64,000 nt of DNA. It comes from an uncultured Vibrio sp. (lineage in GTDB: Bacteria; Pseudomonadota; Gammaproteobacteria; Enterobacterales; Vibrionaceae). This document shows, piece by piece, positions 59,138-64,000 of the stretch (within the stretch, counting starts at the first letter, position 1; each line of letters starts with the position of its first letter). Below the pieces are notes generated by a model that was not told where the DNA came from, did not search any database, and saw only the letters and a list, made by a program, of their open reading frames with translations. Where the stretch lies: the NCBI RefSeq assembly GCF_947488985.1, contig NZ_CANLBV010000003.1, positions 32,596 through 96,595 on the forward strand, in the 5' to 3' direction. Made by a program: the position numbers and the translations under genes.

Positions 59138-59160
59138 CTTATTATTGATATTTTTATTTA

Positions 59161-61812
59161 TTATTTTATAGAAGTCACTCGGCTGACTTTTTCTCCACTT
59201 TCTGAGATAGAACGAAGGTAAGTTTCACCCACAACCGATGGGCGTTGCAGCTCATCATACGTTAGCCAGTTTTCACCATCCGCTGAGTATTGAAGCTCTA
59301 CACCAGGGAATTGAACGTTCATTGCAAGCTTGCCATCAACCACTTTTGCACCCGGAACTGGCAGTCGGTAATCAATCCCCGCTTTTTCAAGCTTCGCTAA
59401 TTCACGCTGACCGACAATATTCGCAAAGCGATTAAAGTCGCTGTTTAGAGCTTGCTTATTCACTAGGTTAGTTTCTTGAGAATATTCAACGCCCACTTTG
59501 TAGTCGTTTTCCCAATCCGCTCTGTGCCATGCGCGCTCTGCTGCTGCCAGTACGCGAGGGAACACCATGTATTCATACTGCTCGTCAGTACGTACTGTTT
59601 CAGACCAAAGTTGTGCAGACAAACCGTAGAAAGGTTTTGCTTCAATCTCGCCTTTACCAGAGAAGCCATTGCCGTCGCGGTCTAATGATGTTTCGGCGTT
59701 TTGCGGCATATTCTCGGGAGCAAAGCCGAACATTTTTCGCGTGTCAGTGGCACGCGTTGCCCAGTAGTAACCACGCTCTGCGGCATCAACTTCGTATGGC
59801 ATATCCATGTATACATAATCTGGGTTAGACACAATTACGTCATAACCTTTTGCTGACCAGTCGTATACAGATGAAGTGCCGCCCCAGTAAAGAACGTCCC
59901 AAAAGTTCACGCGAGTAGTTTCAGTCGCAAATGCTTTCTCGCCTTCGCTGTATTTCAGACCATCTTGCCATGCTTGGAAATGAGGAATGCCTTTGTCAGC
60001 AACAATCTTAGATACTTGCTCTGCAAAGTGACTTGGCAGATGACCGAAGTCACTTACAGTTCCATCAGCGATCAAAGACTGACACTGTGGAGACTGTTGG
60101 AATGGCTTATCTTGCTTAGACAAGTCGATATTGCCTTTCCAAGCTACTTTATCTTCTGCATTAATATCTTGTAAGCCAGCGCCTAGCTTGATGTTTTTCG
60201 CTTCATCGCCGCCAAAGTGCCAAGTCGTTAGTGGTACGCCTGCTTCTTGGTGCATTGCCGCAACTTCAGAGATAACTTTATCTACAAAGTGAGTAGAAGA
60301 TTCCATACATGGGTTAATAAAGCTTTGCTTATCGTAGAACTGAACCGTGGTTACATTTGATGTATCTTGTGGATCCATCAAGCGGTATTCATTCGCTTCT
60401 GCTTCTTTACCTTCCGCCATTAGGCGAGTGTAACGCGCTTCCATTGATACCACAGCTGAACGAGCGTGCGCTGGCATATCTATTTCTGGAATTACTTCGA
60501 TGCTGCGCGCTTTTGCGTAGCTTAAGATCTCGACGTAATCCGCTTTACTAAAGAAACCAGAGCCAAAGTTATCTGTTGTTGGACCAGAACCTAGCTGAGG
60601 CAGTAAACAGCTTTGCTCTTCCAAATCAAAACAACGATTAGATCCTACATCCGTTAGCTCTGGTAAACCTGGGATTTCTAAACGCCAGCCTTCATCATCT
60701 GTTAAATGAAGGTGCAGTTTATTCATCTTGTAGGCCGCCATTTGGTCTAGCGTTGCTAGGATGGCCTCTTTTGAGTGGAAGTTTCGAGCAACATCCACCA
60801 TCACACCACGGTAATCAAAGCGCGGTGCATCTTTGATCGACAGTTGTGGTAATGATTCAGCGTTCTGACTGTCTATTAGGCCAAAAATAGACTGAACTGC
60901 GTAGAAAGCACCTGTTTTATCAAACGCTTTAATCGCAATCCCCTCTTCCGAGATGCTTAGTTCATAAGCGCCAGATTTTGCTAAATCACCCGTAAACTGA
61001 GTAGGAACAACGGTAACACTTACTGGAAGGTCACCACTCACCTCTACGTTTACCACATCTGCACGTTCTTCAATTGCAGCGAACTGATCAGCATCAAATG
61101 CGTCTTTTGGTAGGGCAATACCACCAGCAATGCTCACAGATCCTTCACCCGCTTCTACCGACATTGGCGTTGGTAATAGCGTTGTTGATACATCTTGAGT
61201 TGCTAGATCAGCATTCTTTTCGAATCGCGTTACCGCTGTAGCCATTACGTTATTGTCATCAGGTGTACGTTTAAGGTTGTTACCCTCTAGGCCCGTTACG
61301 AATGACGCGACGTCTTCCGTATTCAATGAAGCAATCACCTTAGGTTCTGCGTTTGGCGCCGTTACGAATGCACCCGGCATGAAGTCGGTTTCAAACAGTT
61401 GCCAGTATTCACTCGTCAGCGGAAGAATCACTTCTTCACCCGCAGCAAAACCATCGAACTGATCTGTAGGTTCTAGTTTGTGTAAGTCTCCGGTTACGCG
61501 AGTGATTTTAAATTGTTCATTATCAACATCTAAGATCAGGCGAATACTATGGAAGTAGATGGCCCAATCTTTTGAATCAATAGCCTCTCCGTCGTTAATT
61601 AGCGTCATGTTTACTTTGTTACATGACGCCCACTCCGCGCCTAAATCCTGACAAGCCATGCCTTGATTTGCACCGTGGTTAGTCAAAATTTCATATTGCA
61701 CATCAAGGTTTTCAGCCAATGCGTTAACCACCTGTTGCTCTGGTGCTTGTGTTGCCGCACACCCCGTCAAACCCGCCAGTACCGCTACAGATAGTAAGTT
61801 TCTCTTCAACAT
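59161..61812 (-). CDS. chb: Chitobiase, GH20 beta-N-acetylhexosaminidase lipoprotein
   Basis: This 883-residue enzyme cleaves GlcNAc from chitobiose and chitin oligomers. It has a lipoprotein signal (lipobox LTGC, Cys18), an N-terminal carbohydrate-binding-like domain (about 30-180), a GH20 N-domain and a catalytic TIM barrel with the Asp-Glu pair in WHFGGDEAKN (536-537). The length equals that known for V. harveyi chitobiase. The frame is open 18 codons upstream; the lipoprotein signal fixes ATG 61812. It is probably outer-membrane anchored and monocistronic. Confidence 0.95.
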   Translation of the reverse strand: MLKRNLLSVAVLAGLTGCAATQAPEQQVVNALAENLDVQYEILTNHGANQGMACQDLGAEWASCNKVNMTLINDGEAIDSKDWAIYFHSIRLILDVDNEQFKITRVTGDLHKLEPTDQFDGFAAGEEVILPLTSEYWQLFETDFMPGAFVTAPNAEPKVIASLNTEDVASFVTGLEGNNLKRTPDDNNVMATAVTRFEKNADLATQDVSTTLLPTPMSVEAGEGSVSIAGGIALPKDAFDADQFAAIEERADVVNVEVSGDLPVSVTVVPTQFTGDLAKSGAYELSISEEGIAIKAFDKTGAFYAVQSIFGLIDSQNAESLPQLSIKDAPRFDYRGVMVDVARNFHSKEAILATLDQMAAYKMNKLHLHLTDDEGWRLEIPGLPELTDVGSNRCFDLEEQSCLLPQLGSGPTTDNFGSGFFSKADYVEILSYAKARSIEVIPEIDMPAHARSAVVSMEARYTRLMAEGKEAEANEYRLMDPQDTSNVTTVQFYDKQSFINPCMESSTHFVDKVISEVAAMHQEAGVPLTTWHFGGDEAKNIKLGAGLQDINAEDKVAWKGNIDLSKQDKPFQQSPQCQSLIADGTVSDFGHLPSHFAEQVSKIVADKGIPHFQAWQDGLKYSEGEKAFATETTRVNFWDVLYWGGTSSVYDWSAKGYDVIVSNPDYVYMDMPYEVDAAERGYYWATRATDTRKMFGFAPENMPQNAETSLDRDGNGFSGKGEIEAKPFYGLSAQLWSETVRTDEQYEYMVFPRVLAAAERAWHRADWENDYKVGVEYSQETNLVNKQALNSDFNRFANIVGQRELAKLEKAGIDYRLPVPGAKVVDGKLAMNVQFPGVELQYSADGENWLTYDELQRPSVVGETYLRSISESGEKVSRVTSIK

Positions 61813-62232
61813 CGTATTCACCCATAAATTTAAAAACTGAGTAAGAAGCAAAATGGAGCGCTTCAAAAGTTAGATAAACTATATGGTTTTATTTTTCATC
61901 GTAAATTAAATCAAACTAAGAAAGTGATCGGCTTCAAACCTAAAAAAATCAAAAGGCAATAATTAATTTAAAATCAATTATTTAAAAATTAACGGCACTT
62001 ACGTCACTTTTATTTTGACGTAAAGTTTGGGCGATGGATCACAAGGTTTTTAATCATCGCTCTCAATTATTGCGATTGATAAACAGAAAGGTTTGGGAGT
62101 GAGCAACTATTGTTATACTTTTGATCATCACAACGTGACATTGTTCTCATAAAAATCCGTTTAAAAACGCCGTCAAAATCATAATTAACGAGTTTATGAC
62201 TTTCTGTTTGTTACTTTCTAAAGGAGCTAACT
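61813..62232. other. Divergent regulatory region between chb and TraB/GumN gene
   Basis: These 420 AT-rich bases contain an eight-base inverted repeat TTACGTCA/TGACGTAA (61999-62023, nine-base spacer). No gene was seen. Confidence 0.7.
61999..62023. promoter_or_regulatory. Operator-like inverted repeat between chb and TraB/GumN gene
   Basis: TTACGTCA (61999-62006) and TGACGTAA (62016-62023) are perfect complements nine bases apart. The centre is about 200 bases from each start. The factor is unknown. Confidence 0.45.
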
Positions 62233-63126
62233 TTGCGCATCTATTGGTACCTTACGTTACTCACTCTCACCCTTACAGCCTCGCAAGCAATCGCAGAACC
62301 TCTTTACTGGCAAGCAAAGAAAGAGGACCTGAAGTTGACCATTCTTGGTTCTGTTCATGTAGGAAATGAGAGCATGTACCCTCTCCCTTCCGCTATCATG
62401 AATACGCTACAAGAGAGCGATGGACTAATTATTGAAACGGATGTCAGAAAGTCTGAAGGTGTCGTTTATCCTGCCAGCAAAGTGTTGACCCAAGACGTAC
62501 TCGATGAACAACAAACACAACGGCTGATCAGCATATCTCAGTCACTGGAAGTCAATTCACAACTCCTACTCAGCTCACCACCTTGGGCAACGTCATTATC
62601 AATACAGGCGCAGCAATTAAACCATCTTGGCTACGAGTCAACCGCAGGCGTTGATAGTACATTAGCTTACCAAGCCACCCTTCAAAACTTTCCAGTCATT
62701 AGCTTAGAATCGCTTCAATTTCAAATAGATCTAATAACGGGACAACCAGATTCTGGGAAAGAGTGGTTACTGAGCAGCCTTGAAGAGTTCGACCAAATTG
62801 GCAGTGCCACGCACTGTTTAATAGAGAGCTGGAAGTCAGGAGATCGAGCTAAGCTCGAACAATTCGCAAAACAATCAGAGATGTCGCCTGAACTAGAAAA
62901 AGCATTCTTAACCGATCGCAATATCGACTGGGCAAACAAACTATCAACCAATGATTGGAAGCTCGACTCAAGCGGAAACTACTTGGTCGTGGTCGGCACC
63001 TTGCACCTGATTGGCGAAGGTAATCTTTTGCAGTTGTTACAAAATGAAGGTTTTAGTGTCTCTCAGTTATCGAAAAGCGAGCAAGCCCAATGTGAATTTG
63101 AGAGTAAAACTGACGGAGAAGAATAG
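62233..63126 (+). CDS. TraB/GumN-family protein
   Basis: This 297-residue protein has a signal peptide (about 1-21, ending AIA) and the two family motifs ILGSVHVGNESMYPLP near the start and VVGTLHLIGEGNLLQLL near the end. Members may be metal-dependent proteases related to TIKI; the role here is unknown. The start is TTG, decided by AAGGAG six bases upstream and by the signal peptide; no ATG lies nearby. Confidence 0.87.
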   Translation: MRIYWYLTLLTLTLTASQAIAEPLYWQAKKEDLKLTILGSVHVGNESMYPLPSAIMNTLQESDGLIIETDVRKSEGVVYPASKVLTQDVLDEQQTQRLISISQSLEVNSQLLLSSPPWATSLSIQAQQLNHLGYESTAGVDSTLAYQATLQNFPVISLESLQFQIDLITGQPDSGKEWLLSSLEEFDQIGSATHCLIESWKSGDRAKLEQFAKQSEMSPELEKAFLTDRNIDWANKLSTNDWKLDSSGNYLVVVGTLHLIGEGNLLQLLQNEGFSVSQLSKSEQAQCEFESKTDGEE

Positions 63127-63157
63127 ATAGAGCGCTTATTTGAATGCTGGTAAACCC

Positions 63158-63340
63158 ACTTATACCAATCACAGTAAGTAAGTGTTCAGAAATAGCGCAG
63201 GAAAAATGCTTAAGAACAAGGCGGCTCTTTTCGATAAGAAGTTTCGATAAGTAGTTATTCTACAATCAAAAATTCTAACGCAGTTATCGAGTGTTTTAAC
63301 AAGCTAGGGTGACCAGTTATTTGCTACGATTGGTATTAGT
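63158..63340. repeat. MITE-like interspersed repeat, about 183 bp
   Basis: The ends ACTTATACCAATC and GATTGGTATTAGT form an imperfect terminal inverted repeat of about 31 bases (24 matching). The inside has no coding capacity. A 7-base direct repeat AAACCCA occurs at 63152-63158 and 63344-63350 and may be a target duplication. I recall similar elements scattered in Vibrio genomes. Confidence 0.75.
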
Positions 63341-63371
63341 TTCAAACCCATTTCTATTCCCTGAAACGACG

Positions 63372-63399
63372 AAAGCCTGCTCAATGAGCAGGCTTTCTT
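63372..63399 (-). terminator. Terminator downstream of tRNA-Pro
   Basis: An AAGCCTGCT/AGCAGGCTT stem lies just 3' of the tRNA on the minus strand. The T-run on that strand is short (TTTCGTCGTTT). Confidence 0.65.
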
Positions 63400-63403
63400 T
63401 GTG

Positions 63404-63480
<77 letters not shown>

Positions 63481-63735
63481 AGATATCTAATGGGCTGATT
63501 GCCTGTCGATGGAGCGTATAATACGGATTCTGAATTTATCCGCAAGCGCTTTTTCACTCTTTATTTGCAATATCGAACTGTTCGAACAAAAGACGTACAG
63601 ATTAAGTGCTAGCGTGACGAAAAACACACAATCACCAACAAACATTTAACTTATAAGGCCTATTTGATCCAGATCAGTGAATAGATAGGCCAAGCTTATA
63701 CATTCAGCCTTATCACATGAGTTTGAGGTATAGAC

Positions 63736-63861
63736 ATGGACTTTTGGCTAGATCTACTATTTGGCAATGCGGTGGGACTATCTTCAATGATCGTCATCTT
63801 TGGGGCTCTCGGTCTGATGATGTTCTATGGCGGTTTCTTCATCTATACCCGTACTCATTGA
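63736..63861 (+). CDS. DUF3149-family small membrane protein
   Basis: This 41-residue protein begins MDFWLDLLFGNAVGLSSMIV, has one membrane helix (about 15-36) and ends FFIYTRTH. It matches my memory of the DUF3149 family found in Vibrio and relatives. The function is unknown. It stands alone between tRNA-Pro and the IS element. Confidence 0.8.
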   Translation: MDFWLDLLFGNAVGLSSMIVIFGALGLMMFYGGFFIYTRTH

Positions 63862-63891
63862 AGGTGCTTGATTTTTAGTAAAATCAGGATC

Positions 63892-64000
63892 ATGCTACGA
63901 ACTATGATAATTACACTGACTCATCAACAGAAACTACAGCTCGAACAAATGCACGACATTGAACGGGATAGTCGAGTTTGCGACCGTATTAAGGCTGTTT
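63892..64000 (+). mobile_element. IS630-like transposase, 5' end only
   Basis: An open frame runs to the right edge and encodes 36 residues (MLRTMIITLTHQQKLQLEQM, then HDIERDSRVCDRIKAV). The RxxDRIKAV pattern is the usual beginning of IS630-family transposases. It starts 30 bases after the DUF3149 stop. An ATG four codons further in is an alternative start. The element's left terminal repeat was not identified. Confidence 0.7.

Larger units (their letters stand above)
58636..59160. other. Intergenic region between KdgM-like gene and chitobiase gene
   Basis: These 525 bases hold an inverted repeat GTGAT/ATCAC (58774-58787), a CRP-like site (58877-58892) and the chitobiase terminator (59094-59137). 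No gene was supported. Confidence 0.7.

Overview
The window is a chromosomal segment of a gamma-proteobacterium, almost certainly a Vibrio. Evidence: the FlrA/FlrB/FlrC sigma-54 flagellar hierarchy, several tandem flagellin genes, FlhF/FlhG polar placement genes, the FlgO/FlgP/FlgT outer-membrane ring set, a chitobiase of Vibrio length (883 aa) and a Vibrio-type short interspersed repeat. The affinity looks closest to the Splendidus clade, but that is an impression from protein similarity and was not computed.

Positions 1 to about 47.7 kb hold a nearly complete polar-flagellum gene set. On the minus strand, in transcriptional order from the right: cheV-cheR; flgBCDE; flgFGHIJ; flgKL; three flagellins; flaG-fliD-flaI-fliS; flrA; flrB-flrC; fliEFGHIJ; fliKLMNOPQR-flhB; flhA-flhF-flhG (flhG is cut by the left edge). 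On the plus strand lie flgA, flgM-flgN and flgT, with flgO-flgP divergent from flgT. In V. cholerae, as I recall it, the flg block and the fli block are separate loci; here they are continuous.

The regulatory logic can be read from the DNA. Minus-strand sequences fitting the sigma-54 rule (GG, ten bases, GC) stand before flhA, fliK, fliE, flgK, flgF, flgB and flgO, with a weaker one before flaA. Sigma-28 boxes (TAAA, 15 bases, GCCGTTAA-like) stand before the second and third flagellins and before flgM, the anti-sigma-28 gene. This matches the known cascade: FlrA activates flrBC, phosphorylated FlrC with sigma-54 drives middle genes and flaA, and FliA then drives the minor flagellins. Intrinsic terminators separate most units.

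From 47.8 to 64 kb the content is mixed: a small protein with two possible AP2-like modules, a FUSC-family membrane protein, an isochorismatase-fold hydrolase, gltX, a YccT-type periplasmic protein, a general porin, a copper module (copA plus a DUF411 protein behind a CueR-type promoter), a KdgM-like porin, a GH20 chitobiase lipoprotein, a TraB/GumN protein, a 183-bp MITE-like repeat, tRNA-Pro(TGG), a 41-aa DUF3149 protein, and the 5' end of an IS630-like transposase at the right edge.

No complete new multi-gene system is visible. The less explained items are a predicted three-way-junction RNA between the third flagellin and flaG, a long flaA 3' untranslated region, the AP2-like protein behind a 9-bp tandem repeat, and several unassigned palindromes. 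All promoter, terminator and RNA-fold calls were made by eye.
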